A DNA stretch of 64,000 nucleotides, taken from positions 1 through 64,000 of the forward strand of contig JAEXSP010000036.1 of the NCBI GenBank assembly GCA_023453795.1. Direction: 5' to 3'. This DNA comes from Bacillota bacterium (GTDB lineage Bacteria; Bacillota; Clostridia; Acetivibrionales; JAEXSP01). The translations under genes and the position numbers were made by a program. Shown here in pieces: positions 1 to 8,987 of this stretch. A model generated the notes under the pieces. The model was not told the DNA's origin. It made no database searches and saw only the letters and a list, made by a program, of their open reading frames with translations. The number at the start of each line of letters is the position of its first letter. The first letter of the stretch is position 1.

Positions 1-115
1 TATGGGCGAGGCTCGCTGTAAACTGGATTCTTGAAAGAGTTTTCGACCGACTTACATCTCTATGGGGTGACATTTTCTAGCGATAATTAATATTGATTTA
101 GGGTGACATTTTCTA
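1..115. repeat. End of an unidentified mobile element with 15-bp direct repeats
   Basis: The 15-mer GGGTGACATTTTCTA occurs twice, at 65-79 and 101-115, a 36-bp period. Closely spaced repeated termini are typical of IS21-like elements, so this may be the end of a second insertion sequence that cut into the ISL3 copy just downstream. A short open frame enters from the left edge on the plus strand (3-80) and stops at TAG; its last residues read LTSLWGDIF and I cannot assign it. Repeat structure is seen; the IS21 assignment is inference. Confidence 0.45.
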
Positions 116-1428
116 AAGTTATTGACAGATGTATTTATTAAATCTATTGTCAGAAAAGAAAATGGTCTTTACATATATGCTGTCATGTATCAAAGGATAC
201 ACAAGTGTCCTCGCTGTGGAGAACAGACAAGCAAGGTTCATGATTACAGAACGCAGAGAATAAAAGACATTGCATTCTGTGGAGAAAATACCTACATATT
301 CTTGAAGAAGAGGCGTCATGTATGTCCGTTATGCAATAAGAAGTTCTATGAAGAATGTTCTTTTCTCCCAAAATATCATAGGATGACCAGTCGATTGGTT
401 GCTTATGTGATAAACTTACTGCAGGAAGTCGGTTCAATGAAAAATGTAGCAAAACATTCTAATGTATCTCAGCCCACAGTAGCAAGGATTTTTGATCATT
501 TAGGCTATTTTAACAAGGAACTGCCAAGAGTATTGTCCATTGATGAGTTTCGAGGAAATGCAGGCGGAGAGAAATTCCAGTGTATTGTTACTGACCCTGA
601 AAACAGAAAGGTGCTTGACATACTTCCCAATAGGAGAACTGAGGACTTAACAGGTTATTTTTTAAAATACAAGGATCGTAAAAAAGTTCAATACTTTGTC
701 ATAGATATGAGCGGCCCATACAAGAGCCTTGCTAAAACCCTATTTCCTCATGCCAAAATTATAGCGGACAAATATCACGTCATTAGGCAGGTTATTTGGG
801 CTTTTGAAAACGTAAGAAAAGCAGAGCAATCCAAATTTCATGATGCTAGGAGGAAGTATTTTAAACGCAGCAGGAAACTGCTTCTGAAAAAGCCTGAAAA
901 ACTCTCAGATGAAGAAGCTTTTCAGGTTGCTGCCATGCTTAATGTTTCGGAAAGGTTGCGGCAAGCATATCGGATGAAAAATGAGTTCCACAAATTCATG
1001 GATTGCAAAAATCGTGAAGAAGCAAGAAAGCAGCTTGGAATTTGGAATATGATGGCTGTAGGTTACGAACTGCCTGAATTCGAAGCATGTACTAAAACCT
1101 TTATCAACTGGCACGAGGAAATCCTCAATTCCTTTGACTCCCCCTTTACTAATGGGTATACCGAGGGCGTTAACAATAAAATCAAGGTCATTAAGCGAAA
1201 TGCCTTTGGGGTAAGGGATTTTAAAAGGTTTAGAAATCGTATCCTTCATGTCATGTCAAGGGCTTAAGGTTTAAGACATGCAAGCTATAGGCGCTTTCAG
1301 TATGCTCTATATAATTAACTACTTTAGTCAGTAATGAAAACCAGCGAGCAATCTGATGACTACTCGCTGGAAATATATATCGATATTTTATTTTACTTGA
1401 GCCCCACCCCAACTATTGACGAAGAGCC
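116..1428 (+). mobile_element. ISL3-family insertion sequence, left end missing
   Basis: Contains one transposase gene and a recognisable right terminus. Read from the outside, the end at 1399-1428 begins GGCTCTTCGTCAATAGTTGG, the type of terminal repeat known for ISL3 elements. A perfect 8-bp stem hairpin (1341-1370, CCAGCGAG/CTCGCTGG) lies between the gene and the terminus. No copy of the terminal repeat is found in bases 1-121, so the left end is lost or replaced by the repeat-bearing sequence there. The element is probably immobile on its own. Confidence 0.75.
122..1267 (+). CDS. ISL3 family transposase (probably 5'-truncated)
   Basis: DDE-type transposase of the ISL3 family. The N-terminal zinc-binding region shows CPRCG (about residues 29-33) and CPLCNKKF (about 68-75), followed by a helix-turn-helix (NVSQPTVARIFDHLG) and the DDE transposase domain, with VIDMSGPYKSL and IIADKYHVIRQ around the catalytic aspartates and a C-terminal NGYTEGVNNKIKVIKR block. 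The only available start is TTG at 122, right at the junction with the foreign repeat, and 381 residues is a little short for the family, so about 20 N-terminal residues have probably been lost. Activity is uncertain. Confidence 0.85.
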   Translation: MTDVFIKSIVRKENGLYIYAVMYQRIHKCPRCGEQTSKVHDYRTQRIKDIAFCGENTYIFLKKRRHVCPLCNKKFYEECSFLPKYHRMTSRLVAYVINLLQEVGSMKNVAKHSNVSQPTVARIFDHLGYFNKELPRVLSIDEFRGNAGGEKFQCIVTDPENRKVLDILPNRRTEDLTGYFLKYKDRKKVQYFVIDMSGPYKSLAKTLFPHAKIIADKYHVIRQVIWAFENVRKAEQSKFHDARRKYFKRSRKLLLKKPEKLSDEEAFQVAAMLNVSERLRQAYRMKNEFHKFMDCKNREEARKQLGIWNMMAVGYELPEFEACTKTFINWHEEILNSFDSPFTNGYTEGVNNKIKVIKRNAFGVRDFKRFRNRILHVMSRA

Positions 1429-1501
1429 AAAATTTATAAAGTATTTATTTTTTTGTTAATAAACAGCTGATTAAGCTTTATCCACGCAACCGGAGCTAAG
1501 A

Positions 1502-2758
1502 TTATCTTAGCTTATATTTTTTCAGCCTGCTGTCAAGCTCTTTAACAAGCTTATGCAGGTCTTCTGCACCGCCTTTCATGTCTTCAAAGGCCTTTAGCTG
1601 GTGCTCTGTACTGGCTGCTACTTCCTGACTGGATGCTGCGGTTTCCTGTGAAACTGAGGAAATATTTTCGATTGCGGATATTACATCATCCTTGTCTGAT
1701 TGCATCTGATTTACTGATTGATTGATATCGTTTATCTTTCCTACAATAGAAGTTATTCCGTTTGCTATATTGTTGAATGCACTATCTGTCTTGTTAACAG
1801 CTATATTTTGTTCCTGTGAAACCTTTTTCATGATTTCCATTGAATTAATTGCCAGCTGAGATTCTTCCTGTATGCTTTGCATAAGGTTATTTATTTCTTC
1901 TGTTGCCTGTCTGCTTTGGTCGGCAAGCTTTCTAACCTCGTCAGCTACTACCGCAAAACCTTTTCCTGCCTCACCGGCTCTTGCGGCTTCAATAGCTGCG
2001 TTTAGTGCCAGAAGGTTTGTTTGTTCGGCAATGGTTTCTATAGATTCTACAAAAAGACCGATGTTTTTTGTAGTATTGGTAAGGTTTTCAACTACCGAAA
2101 ATATTTTCTCTGTAGTTGAAAAGTTCTCTTCGGACTTCTCTCTAAGCGTACTGACAGCGTCCATGCCTGTGGTATTAAGCAAATTGATTTTTTCTGTTTC
2201 TACTATTACTCCATTATAACTTTCATATACAAAGTTGATTTGCTCTGAAAGCTTCTCAACAACCTGAACGCCCACCTGAGCCTCTTGTGCCTGGCTGGAA
2301 GCCCCTCGTGCTATTTCATCAACCGTTTTGGATATTTCATCAATTGCAGTTGATGCCTCCTGAGAAGTTGCACTAACCTTTTTGGATGACTGGTTAATTG
2401 ACATTGACAGGGAGAAAAAACTATCTATAAGCATTCGTACATCACTTAAAACAACATTGACGATAGATGCTACACCGCCAAGATTATCATAACTTTTTGA
2501 ATCAAGTAGTCTTGAGAAATCACCCATCTTTATTACTTCCATCTCACTTGCAAAACGTTCTATAAGTATTCTTATGGAACGCTGGGTGATAAATTTGATC
2601 AGATAGTAGCTTATTACACTTGCTATAAGAAAAAATATAATGGGTATCCATTCTTTTGTCAGAATAAAAGTTATAATACCAAAAAGAATATTTACTATAA
2701 CCCCAGCTAACAGAGGCAATTTTGACATTCCTGAAGTTTTTTTCTCTGAATTGAACAT
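1502..2758 (-). CDS. Methyl-accepting chemotaxis protein without an extracytoplasmic sensor
   Basis: Two closely spaced hydrophobic segments (about residues 12-50) with almost no loop between them, then a short HAMP-like linker and a long helical signalling domain. The signalling tip carries the conserved hairpin (IAEQTNLLALNAAIEAARAGE followed by GFAVVADEVRKLA). With no periplasmic ligand domain it may sense internal or membrane signals or act with another receptor. A TTG lies 15 bases further upstream, but ATG at 2758 follows a GGGGGA ribosome site at good spacing and is preferred. It is divergent from the citrate cluster; their shared 328-bp gap holds the promoter described at 3013. Confidence 0.9.
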   Translation of the reverse strand: MFNSEKKTSGMSKLPLLAGVIVNILFGIITFILTKEWIPIIFFLIASVISYYLIKFITQRSIRILIERFASEMEVIKMGDFSRLLDSKSYDNLGGVASIVNVVLSDVRMLIDSFFSLSMSINQSSKKVSATSQEASTAIDEISKTVDEIARGASSQAQEAQVGVQVVEKLSEQINFVYESYNGVIVETEKINLLNTTGMDAVSTLREKSEENFSTTEKIFSVVENLTNTTKNIGLFVESIETIAEQTNLLALNAAIEAARAGEAGKGFAVVADEVRKLADQSRQATEEINNLMQSIQEESQLAINSMEIMKKVSQEQNIAVNKTDSAFNNIANGITSIVGKINDINQSVNQMQSDKDDVISAIENISSVSQETAASSQEVAASTEHQLKAFEDMKGGAEDLHKLVKELDSRLKKYKLR

Positions 2759-3012
2759 ATGATTTTCCCCCAATGCATAAAAAGAAATGAATTAATATTT
2801 ATTAGTATGATATTTCGCTGCCATAGGCTGAAACTCCTTCTTTTTTCTATATAAAATAAATTAAATTTCTTATGCAGAATTTGCGTTTCAGGAACAAAAT
2901 GTAAATGTTTCTAATATGTATTAATTTTATTTATTGCAGATGTAATAAGTTGAATTAAGCTCGTTTAAATCAGGGTGAATGAAAGTATTGTAAAAAAAGT
3001 AACATAAAATGA

Positions 3013-3049
3013 TTGACATACTCATGTATAAGTGTATACAATTATACAC
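3013..3049 (+). promoter_or_regulatory. Promoter overlapped by an inverted repeat, probable GntR operator
   Basis: TTGACA (3013-3018) is followed after 16 bases by TATACA (3035-3040). The -10 region lies inside a perfect inverted repeat, GTGTATA-caat-TATACAC (3032-3049). FadR/FCD-type GntR proteins commonly bind AT-rich TGTATACA-like palindromes, and a gene of that family sits two genes downstream, so autoregulation of the citrate cluster is a reasonable inference. The rest of the 2759-3086 gap is AT-rich with no other clear feature. Confidence 0.55.
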
Positions 3050-3086
3050 AAGTGCAAAGTGTAAGATAAGTGAGGAGGATACAATT

Positions 3087-4466
3087 ATGATTGAATTCAA
3101 TAAAAAAACCAATACATTAGAACAAACCCAATACAGGTATTCGCTTCAGGATATCGCTGAGCCGAATCTCTACAGGGACATCTATACCTATGACGAAATA
3201 CCCAAATGTGCGTTCAACCATAGAAGAGTTCCTATGTATCCTGCTGATGAGATATGGATAACAGATACCACTTTCAGGGATGGACAGCAGTCCAGGGCGC
3301 CCTACACTGTCGAACAGATCGTACACCTTTATGACTTGCTGCATAAATTGGGCGGGCCAAAGGGTATTATCAGGCAGAGTGAATTCTTTCTTTACAGTGA
3401 AAGAGATAAGGAAGCCGTTTATAAGTGCATGGAAAGAGGCTATAAGTACCCGGAGGTAACCAGCTGGATCAGAGCTACAAAGAATGACTTCAAGCTTGCA
3501 AAGGATATGGGTATGAAGGAAAGCGGCATTCTTGTCAGCTGTTCGGATTACCATATTTTCAAAAAGCTGAATATGACAAGAAGGCAAGCCCTTGATCATT
3601 ATATGAGTATTATTAAAAGTGCAATTGATGTCGGAATCAAGCCCAGATGCCATTTCGAAGACATTACAAGAGCTGATTTCTATGGTTTTGTTGTTCCTTT
3701 TGCTTTAGAATTGAGAAAACTTATGGAGGAGAGCGGCATACCGATCAAAATAAGAGCGTGTGATACGCTGGGCTATGGGGTTTCGTATTCCGGTGCCGCA
3801 CTTCCGAGGAGCGTACCGGGAATTATATATGGATTCAGGCATCACGCCGGCTTCCCAAGCGAATTGATTGAATGGCACGGTCATAACGATTTCTATAAGG
3901 CTGTCAGCAATTCTGCAATTGCATGGATGTATGGAGCATCAAGCGTCAACTGCTCTCTGCTTGGAATCGGTGAAAGGACAGGCAACACGCCTCTGGAGGC
4001 AATGGTTATTGAATATGCGCAGCTTAGGGGAACCACTGATGGAATGGATACCACAGTTATCACAGAGATAGCAGAATATTACGAGAAGGAATTGGGTTAT
4101 TCAATACCTTGGAGAACTCCTTTTGTCGGCAGGCACTTTAATGTTACCCAAGCCGGAATTCATGCAGACGGGCTTCTCAAGAATGAAGAAATTTATAATA
4201 TATTTGATACAACTAAGCTTTTAAAGAGACCGGTCGGTGTTGCTATCAACCAGACTTCAGGTCTTGCGGGAATCGCTCATTGGGTCAACGGCTTTTTCGG
4301 TCTGGAAGGCAGCAAGAGGCTTGATAAGAAGGATCCCCAGATAACTGCAATTAAAGAATGGGTAGACAGCCAGTATAAGGATGGAAGAGTGACTGCCATA
4401 TCTGACAACGAGCTTGAAGATGCAATCAAGGAAATCGCTCCTGATATCTTTGACTTAGCATTGTAA
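3087..4466 (+). CDS. Re-citrate synthase (isopropylmalate/homocitrate synthase-like)
   Basis: A 459-residue member of the HMGL-like/DRE-TIM family. It shows the metal-binding entry motif TTFRDGQQSRAPY near the N-terminus, WHGHNDFYKAVSNS for the conserved His pair, and LGIGERTGNTPLEAM. The sequence closely resembles the Re-face-specific citrate synthase known from Clostridium kluyveri, which condenses oxaloacetate with acetyl-CoA but is unrelated to ordinary Si-citrate synthase. The neighbouring aconitase supports this over isopropylmalate or homocitrate synthase. The start is ATG at 3087, after GAGGAGG; an earlier in-frame ATG at 3009 lies inside the promoter. Transcription should be controlled by the palindromic promoter just upstream. 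Confidence 0.85.
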   Translation: MIEFNKKTNTLEQTQYRYSLQDIAEPNLYRDIYTYDEIPKCAFNHRRVPMYPADEIWITDTTFRDGQQSRAPYTVEQIVHLYDLLHKLGGPKGIIRQSEFFLYSERDKEAVYKCMERGYKYPEVTSWIRATKNDFKLAKDMGMKESGILVSCSDYHIFKKLNMTRRQALDHYMSIIKSAIDVGIKPRCHFEDITRADFYGFVVPFALELRKLMEESGIPIKIRACDTLGYGVSYSGAALPRSVPGIIYGFRHHAGFPSELIEWHGHNDFYKAVSNSAIAWMYGASSVNCSLLGIGERTGNTPLEAMVIEYAQLRGTTDGMDTTVITEIAEYYEKELGYSIPWRTPFVGRHFNVTQAGIHADGLLKNEEIYNIFDTTKLLKRPVGVAINQTSGLAGIAHWVNGFFGLEGSKRLDKKDPQITAIKEWVDSQYKDGRVTAISDNELEDAIKEIAPDIFDLAL

Positions 4467-4562
4467 TGGCGAAATGAGTATAAACGTCTTATAATTTTAA
4501 TAATTATTTATTAAAAAGTGAGTATGAATATTTTTTAAATTACATTAGGAGGAAAAATTTAA

Positions 4563-6494
4563 ATGGGACTTAATTTGGCACAAAAAATCATTAAAGAGCA
4601 CCTCGTAAGCGGGGAAATGATTCCTGGAAAGGAGATTTCAATAAGGATAGACCAAACCTTGACGCAGGATTCCACAGGGACTATGGCATATCTTCAGTTT
4701 GAAGCTATAGGGATACCGAGAGTAAAGACCAAAAAATCTGTTGCTTATATAGATCACAATACTTTGCAGGCTGGATTCGAGAATGCTGATGACCATAAGT
4801 ATATTCAGACTGTAACATCCAAGCACGGTATTTATTTTTCCAGACCGGGCAACGGAATATGCCACCAGGTTCAATTGGAGCGGTTCGGAGCTCCGGGTAT
4901 GACTCTTCTTGGCTCTGACAGCCATACGCCTACCGGCGGAGGAATAGGTATGCTGGCTATTGGTGCGGGCGGCCTTGATGTTGCCGTAGCAATGGGCGGC
5001 GGACCGTATTTTCTTATGATGCCTAAAGTATGTAAGGTCAATCTTAAGGGAAAACTAAAACCATGGGTTACCGCAAAGGACATTATATTGGAAGTTTTAA
5101 GAGTTCTGACTGTAAAAGGCGGAGTCGGAAAGGTAATTGAATATGCGGGAGAAGGCGTAAAAAGCCTAACTGTTCCAGAGAGGGCAACCATAACTAATAT
5201 GGGCGCAGAGCTAGGCGCTACTACATCTGTTTTTCCGAGCGATGAGGTTACAAAGTCCTTCCTGAAGGCTCAAAGTCGAGAAAATGACTGGATTGAACTG
5301 AAGCCGGACAATGATGCCGTATATGACGAAGAAATTGAAATTGATCTGGAAAAATTGGAACCTATGGCTGCAAAGCCCCACAGTCCGGATAAAGTAGAGA
5401 AAATAAATGAAATAGGAAAAATAAAGGTTGATCAGGTTGCAATAGGAAGCTGCACCAATTCTTCATATATGGATATGATGAAGGTTGCGAAGATACTCAA
5501 AGGCAAGACAGTTAATCCAAATGTGAGCCTTGTAATTGCACCGGGTTCCAAGCAGGTGCTGACAATGCTGGCTCAAAACGGAGCTTTGACTGATATGGTA
5601 GCAGCAGGCGCAAGAATATTGGAGTCTGCGTGCGGTCCTTGCATAGGAATGGGGCAGGCTCCATCCTCAAATGCAATATCGCTTAGAACCTTTAACAGAA
5701 ACTTTGAAGGAAGAAGCGGTACCGCTTCTGCACAGGTTTACCTTGTAAGCCCGGAAACTGCGGCGGTAAGTGCATTGACAGGAGTATTAACTGATCCTAG
5801 AGAATACGGTGAAGCTCCTGTAATAGATATTCCTGATATGTTTATTATAAATGATAATATGGTAGCTGCTCCGGCTGAAGAAGGAAATGCTGTAGAAGTT
5901 GTCAGAGGTCCTAACATCAAGCCTTTCCCATTAAATAAGGAATTGCCGGGCAAGGTAACAGGAAAGGTTCTTGTAAAAGTGGGAGATAACATAACTACAG
6001 ACCATATTATGCCTTCTAATGCAAAGCTGCTTCCGTTCAGATCCAATATCCCGTATCTGGCTGAATTCTGCCTTACACCTTGTGATCCGGACTTCCCGAA
6101 GAGAGCTAAGGAAAATAACGGCGGATTTATTATCGGAGGTTCCAATTATGGTCAGGGTTCAAGCCGTGAACATGCTGCATTGGCGCCGCTGCAATTAGGA
6201 GTTAAAGGTGTAATTGCAAAGTCTTTTGCAAGAATTCACATGGCAAACCTGATTAATTCAGGAATTATTCCTATGACTTTTGTTAATGAGAAGGATTATG
6301 ATCTTATTGAAAACGGTGACGAGCTTGTACTGGATAATGCCATAGAACAGATTAAAGCAGGCAGCGAGCTTATTATCAAGAATAACACCAAGTCTGCAGA
6401 AATCAAGGTAAAGGTTTCATTATCCGAGAGACAGGTAGATATCATGCTAGCAGGCGGATTACTCAATTATACAAGGAAGCAAAGCGGAAACTGA
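4563..6494 (+). CDS. acnA: Aconitate hydratase
   Basis: Interconverts citrate and isocitrate using a [4Fe-4S] cluster. At 643 residues it matches the shorter, mitochondrial-type/LeuC-LeuD-fused aconitases of Clostridia rather than the 900-residue AcnA. Visible motifs include GSDSHTPTGGG, IGSCTNSS with the first cluster cysteine, ACGPCIGMG with the other two, and in the C-terminal swivel domain GGSNYGQGSSREHAAL, which carries the substrate-binding arginine and serine. It follows the Re-citrate synthase by 96 bases with its own AGGAGG site, probably in the same transcript. Confidence 0.95.
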   Translation: MGLNLAQKIIKEHLVSGEMIPGKEISIRIDQTLTQDSTGTMAYLQFEAIGIPRVKTKKSVAYIDHNTLQAGFENADDHKYIQTVTSKHGIYFSRPGNGICHQVQLERFGAPGMTLLGSDSHTPTGGGIGMLAIGAGGLDVAVAMGGGPYFLMMPKVCKVNLKGKLKPWVTAKDIILEVLRVLTVKGGVGKVIEYAGEGVKSLTVPERATITNMGAELGATTSVFPSDEVTKSFLKAQSRENDWIELKPDNDAVYDEEIEIDLEKLEPMAAKPHSPDKVEKINEIGKIKVDQVAIGSCTNSSYMDMMKVAKILKGKTVNPNVSLVIAPGSKQVLTMLAQNGALTDMVAAGARILESACGPCIGMGQAPSSNAISLRTFNRNFEGRSGTASAQVYLVSPETAAVSALTGVLTDPREYGEAPVIDIPDMFIINDNMVAAPAEEGNAVEVVRGPNIKPFPLNKELPGKVTGKVLVKVGDNITTDHIMPSNAKLLPFRSNIPYLAEFCLTPCDPDFPKRAKENNGGFIIGGSNYGQGSSREHAALAPLQLGVKGVIAKSFARIHMANLINSGIIPMTFVNEKDYDLIENGDELVLDNAIEQIKAGSELIIKNNTKSAEIKVKVSLSERQVDIMLAGGLLNYTRKQSGN

Positions 6495-6585
6495 GAAAGG
6501 GAGCTGGTAATGACTGCCATAACTGTTAACTTGACCGACAGCTGCGATTATAAACAGTCAGCTGCTCTTCAAAGGGGGAGCCATA

Positions 6586-7251
6586 ATGCCAAGAATTGAC
6601 CATGATGAGACTGAAAGCTACTCAAATTCCCTTAGGGGTAAGGTTTTTCTTCAGCTGCAGAATGATATACTCAATGGTAAATATCAAGCCGGGGACAGTC
6701 TTATAGAGACCAGACTTTCTGAAGAAATGGGTGTCAGCAGGACTCCCATACGTGAAGCTATAAGGCAGCTTGAGCTTGAGGGCCTCGTACAGTCAATCCC
6801 CAATAAGGGAGCGATAGTTTCAGGCATATCATTGAAGGATATTGAGGATATTTATACCATAAGGATGCTTATTGAGGGTTTAGCCGCAAGGTGGGCTGCT
6901 CAGAACATGACTCCTGATGAACTGAATGAATTGAAGGAAGCATTGGAGCTTGAAGAGTTTTACACTATGAAAAATGATTATGAACATGTTTTGAAATTTG
7001 ATTCAAGATTCCATGACATTATTTTCAGGGCAAGCAAGAGTAAACCTCTGATGCATACTCTAAGCAGTTTCCATCACTATGTGCAGCGGGCGAGAATTGA
7101 GTCGATGAGTTCCCCCGGAAGAGCTCAGAAAGCCCTTAATGAACACAAGGCTATACTGAAGGCAATTATAGACAGAGATGCAGAAAAAGCTGAGAGGCTG
7201 ACAACCGAGCATGTCAAAAATGCAAGTTTCAACTATCTCAGCCAAAAATAA
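6586..7251 (+). CDS. GntR family regulator, FadR/FCD subfamily
   Basis: DNA-binding transcription factor of 221 residues. The N-terminal winged helix-turn-helix (about residues 15-80) contains LIETRLSEEMGVSRTPIREA followed by the wing sequence SIPNKGAIVSG. The C-terminal FCD ligand domain (about 90-215) is all-helical, with a possible metal/ligand site formed by the aspartate and histidines in FDSRFHDIIF and NEHKAIL. It is embedded between aconitase and citrate synthase and has a strong GGGGGAG ribosome site. It is likely to bind the inverted repeat at 3032-3049 and respond to a carboxylate such as citrate; both are inference. Confidence 0.85.
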   Translation: MPRIDHDETESYSNSLRGKVFLQLQNDILNGKYQAGDSLIETRLSEEMGVSRTPIREAIRQLELEGLVQSIPNKGAIVSGISLKDIEDIYTIRMLIEGLAARWAAQNMTPDELNELKEALELEEFYTMKNDYEHVLKFDSRFHDIIFRASKSKPLMHTLSSFHHYVQRARIESMSSPGRAQKALNEHKAILKAIIDRDAEKAERLTTEHVKNASFNYLSQK

Positions 7252-7278
7252 ATGAAAATTAAAAAGGAGGGGATCTAA

Positions 7279-8634
7279 ATGGGAGAGTTGTCTGTTAACA
7301 ATATTACCGACCGACTTGGAGCAATTGTAGAGAAAAACGATAGAATTGACCCTGAATTGTATAAAAAGTACAATGTAAAAAGGGGACTCAGAGATCTTGA
7401 CGGTACGGGTGTTCTTGTTGGGCTCACAGAAATAGGAGATGTAAGAGCATACTTTTTTGAAGAGGAAGAGAAGGTTCCGACAGAAGGTAAGCTTTACTAC
7501 AGAGGAATCGAAATAAATGATTTTGTACAGGGCTTTCAAAGCGAAAAACGGTTTGGTTTTGAGGAATGCTGTTATCTGCTCCTTTTAGGAGAGCTTCCGG
7601 ATAAATGTCAACTGGAAGAATTTCAAAATCTGCTGGGAGAATTAAGAGCTTTGCCGGCAGGTTTCACTGAAGACATGATTATGAAGGCGCCAAGCCAGGA
7701 TATTATGAATAAGCTTGCCAGGAGTGTTCTGGCTGCCTACTCCTATGACCCAAACCCTGATGATCTGAGTTTAAAAAATATTTTGAGACAGTGCATAGAA
7801 ATTATTGCACGAATCCCAACAATGGCTGCATATGGTTATCAGGCAATGGCGCATTATCACAAAGGTGATAGCCTGTATATACATAAACCCCAAAAAAATC
7901 TGAGCACTGCAGAAAACCTGCTGCATCTAATAAGGCCTGACAGCAAGTATACAGCCTCAGAAGCGGAGCTTCTTGATCTTGCTTTGGTGCTTCATGCTGA
8001 GCATGGGGGCGGAAACAATTCTACTTTTGTTGCTCATGTTGTTACGTCCACCGGAACTGACACATATTCCTCTATTGCAGCTGCCATTGGTTCTTTGAAA
8101 GGACCTCAGCATGGCGGTGCGAATATTAAGGTTATGGGTATGATGGAGGAAATAAAAAATAACGTCAAGGATTGGGATGACGAGGAAGAGATAGCCGGAT
8201 TCCTGGCAAAAATTTTGAAAAAAGAAGCATTCGACAAAAGCGGACTTATCTATGGAATAGGTCACGCAGTGTATACGGTTTCGGATCCAAGAACAATTCT
8301 TCTTAAACAAAAAGCTGAGGTTTTGGCTAAGGAGAAAGGTACGGAAAAAGAATTCAGACTTTATACTAATGTTGAAAAACTTGCTCCCGAGGTTTTTCTC
8401 AAAGTCAAGAACAATGACAAGGTCATGTGTGCCAATGTGGATTTTTATTCCGGATTTGTTTACAAGACTCTGAACATTCCGATGGAGCTTTATACACCTA
8501 TTTTTGCGGTGGGCAGGATTGCCGGATGGTGTGCTCACAGAATTGAAGAACTTGTAAATGGCGGGAGAATAATAAGACCGGCATATAAAAGCGTAATCAA
8601 TAAAAAAGAATACATACCCATAAGTGAACGATAA
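7279..8634 (+). CDS. gltA: Citrate synthase (Si type)
   Basis: Classical citrate synthase of 451 residues, unrelated in fold to the Re-enzyme upstream. The catalytic triad is visible: the histidine in HAEHGGGNNSTF, the histidine in GPQHGGANIKV, and the aspartate in NVDFYSGFVY. A conserved YGIGHAVYTVSDPR block precedes the last of these. It begins 27 bases after the GntR gene with an AGGAGGGG ribosome site and ends at the bidirectional terminator before tRNA-Glu. Its Clostridia relatives include enzymes with loose substrate specificity, so 2-methylcitrate synthase activity is possible, but no prp genes are nearby. Confidence 0.93.
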   Translation: MGELSVNNITDRLGAIVEKNDRIDPELYKKYNVKRGLRDLDGTGVLVGLTEIGDVRAYFFEEEEKVPTEGKLYYRGIEINDFVQGFQSEKRFGFEECCYLLLLGELPDKCQLEEFQNLLGELRALPAGFTEDMIMKAPSQDIMNKLARSVLAAYSYDPNPDDLSLKNILRQCIEIIARIPTMAAYGYQAMAHYHKGDSLYIHKPQKNLSTAENLLHLIRPDSKYTASEAELLDLALVLHAEHGGGNNSTFVAHVVTSTGTDTYSSIAAAIGSLKGPQHGGANIKVMGMMEEIKNNVKDWDDEEEIAGFLAKILKKEAFDKSGLIYGIGHAVYTVSDPRTILLKQKAEVLAKEKGTEKEFRLYTNVEKLAPEVFLKVKNNDKVMCANVDFYSGFVYKTLNIPMELYTPIFAVGRIAGWCAHRIEELVNGGRIIRPAYKSVINKKEYIPISER

Positions 8635-8691
8635 CAGATTGGCCGCAAGGTCAACTGTAATCAATTACATAAGCTTTATAGAGAGTATAAT

Positions 8692-8727
8692 AAAAAAGAT
8701 ATCCTAAAACTTAGGATATCTTTTTTT
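8692..8727. terminator. Bidirectional rho-independent terminator
   Basis: A 10-bp perfect stem (GATATCCTAA/TTAGGATATC) with a 3-base loop, flanked by six A residues on the left and seven T residues on the right, so it can terminate both the citrate cluster (plus) and the converging tRNA (minus). Confidence 0.9.
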
Positions 8728-8802
8728 GGTGACCCATAGGGGATTCGAACCCCTGTTACCGCCGTGAGAGGGCGGTGTCTTAGGCCGCTTGACCAATGGG
8801 CC
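8727..8802 (-). tRNA. tRNA-Glu, anticodon CTC
   Basis: On the minus strand the sequence begins GGCCCATTGGTCAAGCGG and folds into a full cloverleaf: acceptor GGCCCAT/ATGGGTC with one G-U pair, anticodon stem ACCGCC/GGCGGT with loop CTCTCAC giving anticodon CTC, and T-arm GGTTCGAATCC. The 3' CCA is encoded. The CTC anticodon reads GAG only, so a second tRNA-Glu(TTC) must exist elsewhere. Confidence 0.95.
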
Positions 8803-8987
8803 GTATTGGAATATTAGTTCTTCGAACTGCAAAAGCTATTATACCATGATTGTTTTATTTATTCAATAGCTAAAGTTTTACTTATGTGTTTTACTTATTT
8901 ATGAAAACTGCTCAGATGCGGATGGTTTTATTGAGGGATTATATGCTATAATAACTCTGAACTAAGACTAAGAGTTGGAGAAAAAGA

